Source: ZC4RG25 sp041687075 (GTDB taxonomy: Bacteria > Pseudomonadota > Alphaproteobacteria > Rhizobiales > Hyphomicrobiaceae). Taken from it: a stretch of DNA of 64,000 nt. The stretch spans positions 1-64,000 of the forward strand of contig JAWLCO010000002.1 of assembly GCA_041687075.1 (NCBI GenBank). The letters are read 5' to 3'. The notes beneath the pieces were generated by a model. That model was not told the origin of the DNA. It was given only the letters and a program-made list of their open reading frames with translations, and searched no databases. Shown here piece after piece: positions 48,879-58,513 of the stretch (the first letter of the stretch is position 1; each line of letters opens with the position of its first letter). Both the position numbers and the translations under genes were made by a program.

Positions 48879-49499
48879 ATGTCGGCTGGACGCCAGGCGC
48901 ATTGGGAACGGGTGTTCTCCAGCAATACTGAGGATCAGGTCAGCTGGTTCGAGGCGGTGCCGGAGGCCTCGCTCTCGCTCATCCGCGCGTGCGATTTGGC
49001 ACGCGATGCGCTCATCCTGGATGTCGGCGCCGGCGCCTCGCGTCTTCCCGACGCCCTGCTGAACGAAGGCTTTACGAACGTTGCGGTGCTGGACATTTCG
49101 GCAGCTGCCCTCGAGCAGACGAGGCAGCGGCTCGGGCCGCTCGCCCGAAGTGTTCGGATGATCGTGGCCGACGTGGCGGATTGGCGACCCGATGTTCAGG
49201 TCGACCTGTGGCACGACCGCGCCGTGCTGCACTTTCTGGCTGGGACGCACGATAGGGCTGCTTATGCCGCTGCGGTGCGCACAGCAGTTCGTAGCGGCGG
49301 ATTCGTCATCATCTCGGGTTTCGCGCCGTCCGGGCCAGAGCGCTGCAGCGGTTTGCCAGTGGTGCGGGCGAGCCAGTCCGAAATCGCCGCCTTGCTCGGG
49401 CCCGGGTTCGACCTTCTCGATGCCTTCGAAAAGGATCACCTGACACCGAAAGGTGTAATGCAGCGGTTTCTTTTCACGCGCTTTTGGCGTCACACGTGA
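48879..49499 (+). CDS. Small class I SAM-dependent methyltransferase
   Basis: 206-residue enzyme with the start pattern HWERVFSSNTEDQVSWFEAV that marks a family of methyltransferases common in proteobacteria. SAM motif LILDVGAGASRLPDALL; next, VDLWHDRAVLHFL and GFVIISGFAPSGPERCSGLPV. The family acts on unknown small molecules, and thiol methylation has been suggested for relatives. It probably forms an operon with the MBL-fold enzyme. AGAGGAG lies close to the ATG. It converges with spoVR. Confidence 0.85.
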   Translation: MSAGRQAHWERVFSSNTEDQVSWFEAVPEASLSLIRACDLARDALILDVGAGASRLPDALLNEGFTNVAVLDISAAALEQTRQRLGPLARSVRMIVADVADWRPDVQVDLWHDRAVLHFLAGTHDRAAYAAAVRTAVRSGGFVIISGFAPSGPERCSGLPVVRASQSEIAALLGPGFDLLDAFEKDHLTPKGVMQRFLFTRFWRHT

Positions 49500-49509
49500 G
49501 CTGGTTCCC

Positions 49510-49525
49510 GACGGGCCGGGCCGTC
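49510..49525. terminator. Short hairpin at the methyltransferase/spoVR junction
   Basis: GACGG (49510-49514) and CCGTC (49521-49525) flank GCCGGG; the hairpin overlaps the spoVR stop codon. Weak candidate for termination from either side. Confidence 0.35.
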
Positions 49526-51071
49526 AGGGCAGGGGCAATGCCTCGTGCTCTTTCAGGATCTTGCCGGTCTCGGCGTCGACCTCGAGCATCTTGACCCGGT
49601 AGCCCCACAGATGGGCGACGTGCTGCAGCGTGCGATCGCATTGATCCTTGTCGAGCAGCACGCCGCGGCGCACACGGTGCTGCAGCGTCAGTCTGCGGCC
49701 GCCGGACAGGTCTGCATTGACCACCTGAATATCAGGATCGCGTGCGGCGGCGTCATACTGTTCGGCCAGCACCTTCCGGACCTGCCGGTACCCCATTTCG
49801 TCGTGAATGGCCTTCACTTCCACGAACGACGATCCGGTGTTGTCGTGGATCTGGAACAGACGGAAATCCCGCATCACCTTGGGTGACAGGTATTGCAGGA
49901 TGAAGCTGTCGTCGCGGAAGTTGGCCCAGGCCTCCTTGAGATTGCCGAGCGCATCGCCATTGCCTGCGAACTCGGGAAACCACTCGCGATCCTCCGGCGT
50001 CGGCTCCTCCGAAATCCGCTTGATGTCGCGCATCATGGCGAAGCCGAGCGCGTATGGATTGAACCCGCCAAAGCCCTTGTCCTCGAACCGCGGCTGGTAG
50101 ACCACAGACGAATGGTTATGCATGAACTCGAGCATCGAGCCTTCGGTGATCAGCCCCTTGTCATAAAGGCGGCTCATGATCTCGTAGTGCACGAACGTGG
50201 CGCAGCCCTCGTTCATGACCTTCGTCTGCCGCTGCGGATAGAAGTACTGCCCGAGCATACGGACGATGCGCAGCAGCTCGCGCTTCCAATCGTCGAGCTT
50301 GGGTGCGTGCTTCTCCAGGAAATAGAGGAGGTTCTCCTGCGGCAGCCCGAGTGACTGGCTCTCCTCCTCGGCTTCCTTGGCTTCGGGCGTGACGGGTCTC
50401 TCTTCAAGCTGCGAGCGCGGAATGGTCCGCCACAGCTCATTGTAGGTCGCCTCTTCGTGCTCCCGCCGCTTCAGCTCGCGCTCCTGCTTGTCCGTACGCG
50501 ACTGGCGGCGCACGGGATGGCGGCTGATGCCTTGGGCCATGAGCGCATGGGCGCTGTCGAGCACGGCCTCGACGTTCTCGAGGCCGTATTTTTCCTCGCA
50601 TTCCGTCACATATTCCTTGGCGAACCGCAGGTAATCGAGAATCGCCGTGGCATCCGTCCACTGCTGGAAGAGGTAATTGTTCTTGAAGAACTGGTTATGG
50701 CCCATGGCCGCGTGCGCCATGACGAGCATCTGCATCGTCATGGTGTTCTCTTCCATGACGTAGTTGATGCAAGGGTCGGAATTGATCACCAGCTCGTAGG
50801 CGAGTGCCCGGGCACCTTTGCGGTAGAGCACCTCTTCACGCGCGAAGTGCTTCCCGAAGGACCAGTGCCGGTACATGTTCGGCATGCCGATCGAGGCATA
50901 GGCGTCGAGCATCTGCTCCGCCGTGATCACCTCGATCTGGTTGGGATAGATATCCAGCCCCATCTCGCCGACGCCGATCTCCTCGATGGCGTCATAAGCT
51001 TTTTTGAGAAGATCGAAATTCCATTCAGCGCCCTCGAAAAGGGGGCCGCGCGTCAATAATGTGGTCGTCAT
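49524..51071 (-). CDS. spoVR: SpoVR-family protein
   Basis: 515-residue soluble protein of the SpoVR/YcgB family. The N-terminal half holds EWNFDLLKKAYDAIEEIGVGEMGLDIYPNQ and many Met/His-rich helices (TMTMQMLVMAHAAMGHNQFF). The middle part has YFYPQRQTKVMNEGCATFVHY and the C-terminal part PDIQVVNADLSGGRRLTL. In Bacillus it affects spore cortex formation; in proteobacteria it is linked to stress and swarming phenotypes, without a known activity. The ATG at 51071 overlaps the yeaH stop by four bases, so it is the last gene of prkA-yeaH-spoVR. Confidence 0.95.
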   Translation of the reverse strand: MTTTLLTRGPLFEGAEWNFDLLKKAYDAIEEIGVGEMGLDIYPNQIEVITAEQMLDAYASIGMPNMYRHWSFGKHFAREEVLYRKGARALAYELVINSDPCINYVMEENTMTMQMLVMAHAAMGHNQFFKNNYLFQQWTDATAILDYLRFAKEYVTECEEKYGLENVEAVLDSAHALMAQGISRHPVRRQSRTDKQERELKRREHEEATYNELWRTIPRSQLEERPVTPEAKEAEEESQSLGLPQENLLYFLEKHAPKLDDWKRELLRIVRMLGQYFYPQRQTKVMNEGCATFVHYEIMSRLYDKGLITEGSMLEFMHNHSSVVYQPRFEDKGFGGFNPYALGFAMMRDIKRISEEPTPEDREWFPEFAGNGDALGNLKEAWANFRDDSFILQYLSPKVMRDFRLFQIHDNTGSSFVEVKAIHDEMGYRQVRKVLAEQYDAAARDPDIQVVNADLSGGRRLTLQHRVRRGVLLDKDQCDRTLQHVAHLWGYRVKMLEVDAETGKILKEHEALPLP

Positions 51072-52369
51072 CTCGCTGCTCTCTCCTCGCTGCCGGAAGC
51101 GGAGCCGGAGAACAGCTCGCGGAAAACAGGGTAGATCTCGCCCGGCGAAGACACGCGCCGCATGGCGAAGTGCGGATAACCCTCGGCGACCTCGCTGTAA
51201 CCCGCCCAAGCGACGCTCTGCATGGGTGCGATTTGCGCTTCGGGCATGACCTCGATGTAGGCGAAGTACTGGCAGATGGGCAGGATCTCCCGCTCCAGCA
51301 TCGTCACGCAGCGCTCCATGTCGTCATCGAAGTTGTGCCCGTCGGAGGCTTGCGCGGCGTAGATGTTCCAGTCCTCGGGCGGGTATCGCTCGGCGACGAC
51401 CCGCAGCATCTCTTCGAGTGCCGTGGAGATCACGGTGCCGCCCGACTCGGTGTCGCGAAAGAAGGTGTCCTCGTCCACCTCCTGGGCTGTCGTCGTGTGG
51501 CGGATGAAGACGACGTCCACCTCGGAGTAGTGCCGCGAAAGGAAGAGGTGCAGCAGCATGAAGAACCGCTTGGCGAGGTCCTTCAGGGACTCCGTCATGG
51601 AGGCCGAGACGTCCATCAGGCAGAACATGACCGCCTGCGTCTTGGGCTTTGGCCGGCGCTCGTGGCGATTGTACTGCAGGTCGATGGGATCGATGTAGGC
51701 AACGACCTTGCGCATGTGTGACAGGTGTGACAGCCGGGCACGGAGCTGCTCGATCCGCTCCTCGTCCGGCTCGTCGCGCGCTTCCTCGGCCGCGATCTCC
51801 GCCTCGAGCTCTTCCAGCTCCGCCAGCCGCGGCCGCCTCAGCGCAATGCGCCTGGCGAGGCTGTTGCGCATGGTGCGCAGCCGGTTCAGCTTGGCCGGCG
51901 GACCGTCGGTCGTCAGGCCTGCACGCACCGGCTCGGGCGCGCGCAGGTCCTTCAGCTTCGCCTTGACCAGGTTCGGCAGCTTCAGGTCATCGAAGAACAG
52001 ATCAAGAAATTCCTCGCGGGTGAGGCTGAAGACGAAATCGTCCTCGCCTTCCCCATCGGGGCTGCCTCTCTGGCCGCCCCCTCCGGCGCCGCCCTCCGGC
52101 TTGCGGATGACGTCGCCGACCTGGTATTCGCGATTGCCGGGCAGGACGAAATCGCGCTCGCCTGTATTCGAGCCGAGCGAAAACGACGGCTCCCGCAGCC
52201 CCTTCGATCTGATGCGGATGTTCTCGCCGCCATCGACCTCAGAAACCTTGCGGCGCTTCAGGGCGTCGCGAACCGCCTCCCGAATCTCCGCCTTGGCGCG
52301 GCGGAGAAATCGCTGGCGGTTCCCAAGACTTTTGGCCTTGGGATTGAGACGGCGGTCGACGATATGCAT
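51068..52369 (-). CDS. yeaH: YeaH/YhbH family protein (DUF444, VWA-like)
   Basis: 433-residue protein. The N-terminus is basic and the middle has a Gly-rich linker (GGAGGGGQRG). The C-terminal half is von Willebrand-like with an intact metal site (FCLMDVSASMTESLKD) and TVISTALEEML. Such proteins always sit between PrkA and SpoVR and probably act with the kinase. The gene starts 18 bases after prkA with GAGGAGG upstream and overlaps spoVR by four bases. Confidence 0.95.
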   Translation of the reverse strand: MHIVDRRLNPKAKSLGNRQRFLRRAKAEIREAVRDALKRRKVSEVDGGENIRIRSKGLREPSFSLGSNTGERDFVLPGNREYQVGDVIRKPEGGAGGGGQRGSPDGEGEDDFVFSLTREEFLDLFFDDLKLPNLVKAKLKDLRAPEPVRAGLTTDGPPAKLNRLRTMRNSLARRIALRRPRLAELEELEAEIAAEEARDEPDEERIEQLRARLSHLSHMRKVVAYIDPIDLQYNRHERRPKPKTQAVMFCLMDVSASMTESLKDLAKRFFMLLHLFLSRHYSEVDVVFIRHTTTAQEVDEDTFFRDTESGGTVISTALEEMLRVVAERYPPEDWNIYAAQASDGHNFDDDMERCVTMLEREILPICQYFAYIEVMPEAQIAPMQSVAWAGYSEVAEGYPHFAMRRVSSPGEIYPVFRELFSGSASGSEERAAR

Positions 52370-52387
52370 GCCCCGCTCTCGACCTCC

Positions 52388-54334
52388 TCACCCCGACTTC
52401 TTGACCCGCATGTACCACTCCACGAGCCGTCGCACTTGCCTGTGCGTATACCCGCGGGACACCATGCGGTTCACGAACTCCTCGTGCTTCTTTTCGGTCT
52501 CGCCATCCTTCTTGGCGCCGAAGCTGATCACCGGGAGCAGATCCTCGACCTGGCTGAACATCCGCTTCTCGATGACTTCGCGGATCTTCTCATAAGAGGT
52601 CCAGCTCGGGTTCTTGCCGCCGTTCTTGGCGCGTGCCCTGAGTGAGAACTTCACGACCTCGTAGCGGAAGTCCTTCGGGTTCGCGATGCCGGCCGGCTTC
52701 TCGATTTTCGAAAGTTCCTGGTCGAGGAGCTGCCGGTTCATGAGCTGGCCGGTATCGGGATCCTTGAAGTCCTGATCCTCGATCCAGGCGTCCGCGTAGG
52801 CGACATAACGGTCGAAAAGGTTTTGTCCGAAATCGTGATAAGACTCGAGATAAGCCTTCTGGACCTCGTTGCCGATGAATTCGGCATAGCGAGGGGCCAG
52901 CTCTTCCTTGATGAACTCGATGTAGCGGTTCTCGAGCTCCTCGGGGAGCTGCTCGCGGCGGATCGACTGCTCCAGCACGAACATCAGGTGCACGGGATCA
53001 GCCGCCACCTCGTGCGTGTCATAGTTGAACGTTTCCGACAGAACCTTGTAGGCGAAGCGCGTTGACGTGCCGTCCATGCCCTCGTTCATGCCGGCCGCGT
53101 CGCGGTACTCCTGGATCGTTTTCGCGTGCGGATCGGTGTCCTTCAGGCTTTGGCCGTCGTAAACCCGCATCTTCGAGAACAGGCTGGAGTTCTCATGCTC
53201 GCGCAGGCGCGTCAGCACCGAAAACTGCGCCAGCATGTCGAGCGTGCCCGGGGCGCACGGCGCGCCGGACACTTCACTCTGCGCCAGCAGCTTTTCGTAG
53301 ATTTTCTTTTCTTCCGAAACGCGGAGGCAATAAGGCACCTGGATGACGCAGATGCGGTCGAGGAATGCCTCGTTGTTCTTGTTCGAACGGAAGCTCTGCC
53401 ATTCGCTCTCGTTCGAGTGGGCAATGATGATGCCCTGGTAGGGCAGTGCGCCGACGTTCTCGGTGCCGACGTAGGTGCCGTCCTGCGTTGCGGTCAGCAA
53501 CGGGTGCAGCATCTTGATCGGCGCCTTGAACATTTCGACGAATTCGAGAAGCCCTTGCGTGGTGCGGTTCAGGCCGCCCGAGTAGGAATATGCATCGGCA
53601 TCGTTCTGGCCGTGGAACTCCAGTTTCCGAATATCGACCTTACCGACTAGCGAGGAGATATCCTGGTTGTTTTCGTCGCCGGGCTCCGTTTTTGCGACGC
53701 ACACCTGCCGTAGCCGCGACGGGTAGACCTTCACGACCTTGAACTTGGAAATGTCACCGCCGAATTCGTCGAGCCGCTTCACGGCCCAAGGCGACATGCG
53801 CCCTGTCAGCTTGCGCTGCGGGATGCCGTATTTCTCCTCGAGCGTGGGGCCCATCGCGACCGGATCGAACAGGACGAGCGGACTCTCGAATATGGGGCTG
53901 ATCTCGTCGCCCGCCTTCAGCACGTACACCGGGCACTGCTCCATCAGCTCCTTGAGCCGCTCGGCCAGGGAGGACTTGCCGCCTCCAACCGGCCCGAGAA
54001 GGTAAAGGATCTGCTTGCGCTCCTCGAGTCCCTGGGCGGCATGCCGGAAAAACCCGACAATCCGCTCGATCGTCTCCTCGAGCCCGAAGAAATCCTTGAA
54101 AGCAGGATAAATTTTGATGGTTCTGTTGAGAAACACACGGCCAAGGCGCGGGTCCTTGGACGTATCGACGATGTTCGGCTCGCCGATCGCCTTCATCATG
54201 CGCTCTGCCGCGCTGGCATACAGCATGGGATCATCACGGCAGGACTCCAGGTACTGCCGCAGAGGCATCTCATACTGCTTCTGGCGATCGTAGCTCTGCG
54301 CGTAGATGCTGAAGATCTCGTCTGCGGAGGTCAT
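52388..54334 (-). CDS. prkA: PrkA serine protein kinase (AAA+ type)
   Basis: 648-residue protein with an N-terminal AAA+ module (P-loop LLGPVGGGKSSLAERLKELM near residue 110; GALPYQGIIIAHSNESEWQ) and a C-terminal PrkA domain (from about residue 400) distantly like eukaryotic kinases. E. coli YeaG, its counterpart, is induced by nitrogen and acid stress. PrkA of Bacillus has been described as both kinase and protease. It leads the three-gene operon. I could not find an EcfG or a correctly oriented sigma-54 promoter in the 639 bp upstream. Confidence 0.95.
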   Translation of the reverse strand: MTSADEIFSIYAQSYDRQKQYEMPLRQYLESCRDDPMLYASAAERMMKAIGEPNIVDTSKDPRLGRVFLNRTIKIYPAFKDFFGLEETIERIVGFFRHAAQGLEERKQILYLLGPVGGGKSSLAERLKELMEQCPVYVLKAGDEISPIFESPLVLFDPVAMGPTLEEKYGIPQRKLTGRMSPWAVKRLDEFGGDISKFKVVKVYPSRLRQVCVAKTEPGDENNQDISSLVGKVDIRKLEFHGQNDADAYSYSGGLNRTTQGLLEFVEMFKAPIKMLHPLLTATQDGTYVGTENVGALPYQGIIIAHSNESEWQSFRSNKNNEAFLDRICVIQVPYCLRVSEEKKIYEKLLAQSEVSGAPCAPGTLDMLAQFSVLTRLREHENSSLFSKMRVYDGQSLKDTDPHAKTIQEYRDAAGMNEGMDGTSTRFAYKVLSETFNYDTHEVAADPVHLMFVLEQSIRREQLPEELENRYIEFIKEELAPRYAEFIGNEVQKAYLESYHDFGQNLFDRYVAYADAWIEDQDFKDPDTGQLMNRQLLDQELSKIEKPAGIANPKDFRYEVVKFSLRARAKNGGKNPSWTSYEKIREVIEKRMFSQVEDLLPVISFGAKKDGETEKKHEEFVNRMVSRGYTHRQVRRLVEWYMRVKKSG

Positions 54335-54973
54335 GCTTGTTCTCGCTCTCGCGATCTCACCAACGTTGTGATGGCTGCCCTCGCGCCATCACCCCTTTCA
54401 CTTGAAGTGGGTTGCGCGCTGCCACTTGGCAATGTGGTTGCCCGCTTCAAATGCCGACATATCTCGCCGCTCCCTCACATCCTAACACAGTCGAACTGCA
54501 TCTCGATCGCGGCTGGTGCAAATATCGAATTTTCTGCATTCAGCCGTATTGAAGTAACGATCCTGGCGCCCACTTCCGGCGGAAGTGAGTCGCTGCAATG
54601 ATCGTGCCGCGCTGCGACGGCCGATCTGCTCACAATGAACGGCTTCCCAGTTGCTTTGGACTCGAAGTGGACGCAGCTAATCAAACGCACGCTCGCGCTC
54701 TTTGGTTCGGCCGGGGCGTCAATTGGCTTCGATCGGTATCGTCGATGCACCCCGTCCAGCGCCAAGGTCTGACACCCTGCTGCGAATGCCGCAGCCCCGA
54801 CCATATCGTCCGTCTCGATCATAGACTGATTCCGGGTGCCAGGATGCCGCGCAATCACGTCTAAAGTGGAGGACGCGGCGAGCCTCCTGGAGTTCCCGCC
54901 AGCCATGATACGGGCGCGATTCCAGGGAGGTCTGCCATATTCTTGCGCAGTTTCCGGAGCTTGATATCCGGCA
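54335..54973. other. Gap upstream of the prkA operon
   Basis: 639 bp between the prkA start and the stop of the AAA/TPR gene. It must contain the operon promoter. Open frames across it on both strands lack family resemblance. The AT-richest part is 54480-54560. Nothing else is recognisable. Confidence 0.5.
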
Positions 54974-57900
54974 TCAGACTTTCGGCGTGCCCGCGACCAG
55001 ATCGAGACACGTTGGCGCGGGGTGTATCCGAAATCCCGCAGCCCTCGACGAAAATGTATCCGCACCCTGGCTGACGGCCAGCCCAAGAGCCTGGTCGATG
55101 AGATCCCTGATGCGTGAGACGCCGGATCCCAGTTTCATCTCTGCCACAGCGCGGACCCGCAGCAGCTCCGATCCGTAGAGCATCAGCCCCTGTTGCTGGG
55201 CGATCCGCCACCCCTCAGCGGCGGCTGAGAGCGCCCGGCGCGGGCGGTTGCAGGCGAGTGCTGTTTCGGCAACCAGCAAAAGGGCATAGGGCAGGGCCTG
55301 CGTAGCGCCTGTGCGTCTATATGCCCTGATAGCCTTCTCGATCAGCGCAATGCCGGCCTCGTTCCCGGCAGCAGCGTTCTGTCCGCCATGGGTCCAGCCG
55401 AGAACGATTTCAGCCCAGGCCGACCAGTAGGGAAACTCATGACGCTCACCGAGTGTCTTGCCCGCAAACGCCAGGGCCGAGGCGTCCTGCAGCTCGCCCA
55501 AGGTCTGCGCCCGGGCCGCGAGCACGCACAGGACGTGCGCGCTGGTATGGGGGTGGCGCAGGCGTGACGAGAGCGCCAGGGCGGCGTCTGCATGGCGCCT
55601 CGAGCTCTTCAGCCGGCCGGCGATGGCCTCTCCCCAGGCAAGGTGCGCGAGTGCAAGCGCACCCTGGTCGGAGGCATGCCGGAGGCGGAGAGCGGCATGA
55701 CGGGTCTCGTCATAAAGCTCGAGCACGAGCCGGTAATGCGCAAACGCCTCCGCGAGACGGCCCCTCAACATCTTGGCGAGGCCCTGCATGCGGTGAGCAC
55801 GCAGGCGCCGCTCGGTGATTCCGCTTCGATCAGCGCTGGCCGTGAGATTGTCTCCGATCTCGAGGGCACGGCTGATATCTCCGCGCACCAGATAACAGGA
55901 ATGCAGCCCCCAAAGAGTATCGAAGTCGCCCTCCGGGCCGAGGACTTCGCGCGACAGGTCGAGACATCGTTCCAAGGTCTTGACCGCCTCCGGCGCCGCG
56001 TTGCCCTTGAGAGCGGCAAGCTGCACGCCAAGCAGGCGCAGCACCTCGATTTCCTCTGGCGGACTGCCTGCGTCCGGGTTGGCTCGCCGGGCTGCAAGTG
56101 CCTGACTCAAGTGATGGACGGCCGCGCGGGTCGAGGAGAGCTCGGCGGCGCGCAGCCCCGCCCTGTACCACCATGTGAATGCCCCCTTGGCGTCACCCGC
56201 GGCCGAGCAATGGCCGGCAATGATCTCCGGCTCCTGCTCTGCTGCGCGCACGTCCTCCGCCAGCACGTCTGCGACGCGCTTGTGCAGCTCATGCCGCCGT
56301 GTCTCGAGGACCGAGGCATAAGCCGCGTCGCGCAGCAGCACATGGGTGAACCGGAGAGCATTTCGGCTGCGGGACCCTGGCGCCTGCTCCAGAATGCCCA
56401 ACGCCACCAGCTCATCGAGGCCGCCGATGAGATGCGTCCGCTGCATCTGGAGCACGAGGGCCAGAACGCCGGAATCGAATTGCCGGCCTATCACGGCCGC
56501 CGCCTGGGCCAGTGGTTTCAGATCGCCCAGCGAGTCCAGCCGGGCCGACAGAATCGCGTTGAGGGGGCCGGGCCGGAGGAGGAGGTCGAGATCGTGCTCG
56601 GCCACCTGCGCTCCGGCACATAGCCGCGCCAGCTCTGTTGCGAAGAGGGGAATTCCCTCCGACCGGATCGCGATCCGCTGGCGCTTCTCGGGGGGAAGTA
56701 CGGAGCCCGACGGACTGCAGGCCAGAAGCTGCTGAATTTCACCGGACGAAAGTCTCCGCAGCGTGATCTGCGTGTGCTGCAGCGGCGCGGCGGCCCGGTG
56801 TTTACGCAGGCCGGCGCTGCGCGATGTCCACACCAGACAGACCGACCCCAGACTGGAGAGGCGTTCGCCAGCTTTGGCGACGAAGTCGAGCATGGAGCGG
56901 TCGGCCCAGTGAAGGTCCTCCAACGCGAGGACGACGGGACCGTTCGCCGCCAATCCGGCGATCCAGTTCAGGATGAGCGTGAAGATCCGCTCCAGCTCGA
57001 TTTTTTCAGGTCCAGCGCTACCGGAGGAGAGCGCGGCACGGCTCTCGAGAAGGCGCTGGAACAGCTCTTGGTCGGATTGCTCCAGGTCCTCGATGAAGCG
57101 ATGCAGCCCGGCTGCTCGCTCCTTCAGTAGTCGGCCCACGGTTTGACGCAACGGGTGAAGTGGTGCGCGCCGGGCTTCCGGCAGGCAGCTCAATTCAAGC
57201 CATGTTCCTGCAGCCGCTTTGACCTTCACCTCCAGATACCGCAGCAGGCGGGACTTGCCGATGCCGGCTTCGCCGCAAATCGACACGCACTGCGGCTGCC
57301 CATCGACGACGCGCAGCCATAGCTCGTCGAGCTTTTGCCGCTCCGCAACATGCCCGACGAAAGTCGCGGGAAGCCGCATTGCCGACCCATCCGCGGCGCT
57401 CCGGGCACCGAGGACGCGCCATGCTGCGTTGTCCGTTGACGGGATCGGCTCCAGCTCGAAAAAGCGCTCCACGAGGGGGCGGAAGTCATCACTGACCACA
57501 ACGGAACGGGGCCCTGCCGCGGTGTGAAGCCGCTCCGCTGTGCCGAGCACAGATCCGGCGAGCTCGATGGTGTGCTCGCTACGCGTACCGCTGCCGGCGA
57601 TTGCGATGCCCGTTTCGAGAGCGCATGCGATCGGCAGGTCCGCCTGGCAGACCTCCACGATCCGAAGGGCGGCCCGCACGGCACGGTGCGCATCGTCCTC
57701 ACCTGAGTGCGGGAAGCCCCAGCAGGCAAGCAATCCGCGTCCGGAGAAGCCGATCACGTGCCCGCCGTGGGCGGTGATGATCTGGCCGATCTGCGGCCGC
57801 CAGAAGGACATATTCCGGGCCGTGCGCTCGGTGCCGGCTCGATGATCCTTCTGCGATGGCTGAACCACGCCGCAGGTCAACACGGTCACGCTGCGGCGCT

Positions 57901-58111
57901 CCGCGAAGCCAAGCTGCTGACCTATCCAATACGTCGAGAAGCGACTGTCGCTGTGTTGCGCAGCCCGCGCTTTGCCCTGGCGGTGACGTGGATTGCCGTG
58001 GGCGGGATCAGGCATGCCGACAGTTTGGTTCAATATCAGGGGGAGTTGTACTCTGTTCAGTAACAATGCATCGGAGTCGGGCCGCCACGGTTTGGCAAGC
58101 CGGCGCCGCAT
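54974..58111 (-). CDS. AAA-ATPase/TPR protein with degenerate class III cyclase domain
   Basis: 1045-residue signalling-type protein. Residues about 70-210 align with class III adenylate cyclases, but both metal-binding Asp are gone: ERRSVTVLTCGVV (Gly81) in place of FCD, and GRGLLACWG (Arg125) in place of GDG. Then comes an NTPase domain with P-loop GEAGIGKS (280-287) and Walker B VVLALEDLHWAD, followed by about 450 residues of TPR-like helices. Intact relatives are cyclase-ATPase-TPR sensors; this one cannot make cAMP by the usual two-metal mechanism and may keep the domain for dimerisation or ligand binding. The start is unclear; 58111 and 58015 are both ATG without a good ribosome site. 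The next gene downstream on this strand is the prkA operon. Confidence 0.85.
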   Translation of the reverse strand: MRRRLAKPWRPDSDALLLNRVQLPLILNQTVGMPDPAHGNPRHRQGKARAAQHSDSRFSTYWIGQQLGFAERRSVTVLTCGVVQPSQKDHRAGTERTARNMSFWRPQIGQIITAHGGHVIGFSGRGLLACWGFPHSGEDDAHRAVRAALRIVEVCQADLPIACALETGIAIAGSGTRSEHTIELAGSVLGTAERLHTAAGPRSVVVSDDFRPLVERFFELEPIPSTDNAAWRVLGARSAADGSAMRLPATFVGHVAERQKLDELWLRVVDGQPQCVSICGEAGIGKSRLLRYLEVKVKAAAGTWLELSCLPEARRAPLHPLRQTVGRLLKERAAGLHRFIEDLEQSDQELFQRLLESRAALSSGSAGPEKIELERIFTLILNWIAGLAANGPVVLALEDLHWADRSMLDFVAKAGERLSSLGSVCLVWTSRSAGLRKHRAAAPLQHTQITLRRLSSGEIQQLLACSPSGSVLPPEKRQRIAIRSEGIPLFATELARLCAGAQVAEHDLDLLLRPGPLNAILSARLDSLGDLKPLAQAAAVIGRQFDSGVLALVLQMQRTHLIGGLDELVALGILEQAPGSRSRNALRFTHVLLRDAAYASVLETRRHELHKRVADVLAEDVRAAEQEPEIIAGHCSAAGDAKGAFTWWYRAGLRAAELSSTRAAVHHLSQALAARRANPDAGSPPEEIEVLRLLGVQLAALKGNAAPEAVKTLERCLDLSREVLGPEGDFDTLWGLHSCYLVRGDISRALEIGDNLTASADRSGITERRLRAHRMQGLAKMLRGRLAEAFAHYRLVLELYDETRHAALRLRHASDQGALALAHLAWGEAIAGRLKSSRRHADAALALSSRLRHPHTSAHVLCVLAARAQTLGELQDASALAFAGKTLGERHEFPYWSAWAEIVLGWTHGGQNAAAGNEAGIALIEKAIRAYRRTGATQALPYALLLVAETALACNRPRRALSAAAEGWRIAQQQGLMLYGSELLRVRAVAEMKLGSGVSRIRDLIDQALGLAVSQGADTFSSRAAGFRIHPAPTCLDLVAGTPKV

Positions 58112-58192
58112 GCCGAGGTGAATCGAATATTGACGCGTCCAACACGCGTGCAGATTGGGGACTGAGACTTGGGGGCGGATCGATCCCGCTGA

Positions 58193-58513
58193 TCAGTCCT
58201 TGTCAGCAGTCCGTGCCGGATCGAATCCCTCGGCCCGCACGAGCGCCTTCAGGCGGTCATCGTCGTAGGACTGAACGAGATCGGCGATGGCGGCGTCGGC
58301 CTCGGCGGCCAGGTCGTCACTGCAGGGCTGCGGCGTACCCCTGCGCCACTGGCTGAGGTACGCCTCGCCGTCTTTGGCGCCGACGCGCATGGCGCAGGCA
58401 TCGATGGCCCGGATGAAGCGCTCGGGAAGCTCCCGCTTCTCCGTAGCGCGACCCTTGCGGATGATGATCTGTGCGGGAATGTCTCGCCAGTAGAGGGTGA
58501 TGCGCTCAGCCAT
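58193..58513 (-). CDS. Small conserved protein of the virulence-factor (PF13769-like) family
   Basis: 106-residue cytosolic protein with ITLYWRDIPAQIIIRKGR, ELPERFIRAIDACAMRVGA and AYLSQWRR, the signature of a small conserved family often labelled virulence factor in alphaproteobacteria. No activity is known, and the label has little meaning in a free-living species. The ATG at 58513 has AGGTGACGAG upstream. It lies between the dead-cyclase gene and the CBS gene on the same strand, with separate gaps of 80-150 bp. Confidence 0.8.
   Translation of the reverse strand: MAERITLYWRDIPAQIIIRKGRATEKRELPERFIRAIDACAMRVGAKDGEAYLSQWRRGTPQPCSDDLAAEADAAIADLVQSYDDDRLKALVRAEGFDPARTADKD

Noticed and set aside
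54426..54441. Sigma-54-like promoter TTGGCAATGTGGTTGC
   Set aside because: Spacing of GG and GC fits -24/-12, and E. coli yeaG is nitrogen-regulated, but this sequence reads rightward, away from prkA, and no gene lies in that direction.
54475..55086. Leftward 203-codon open frame overlapping the AAA/TPR gene end
   Set aside because: No domain, poor composition and overlap with a well supported gene; a frame shadow.
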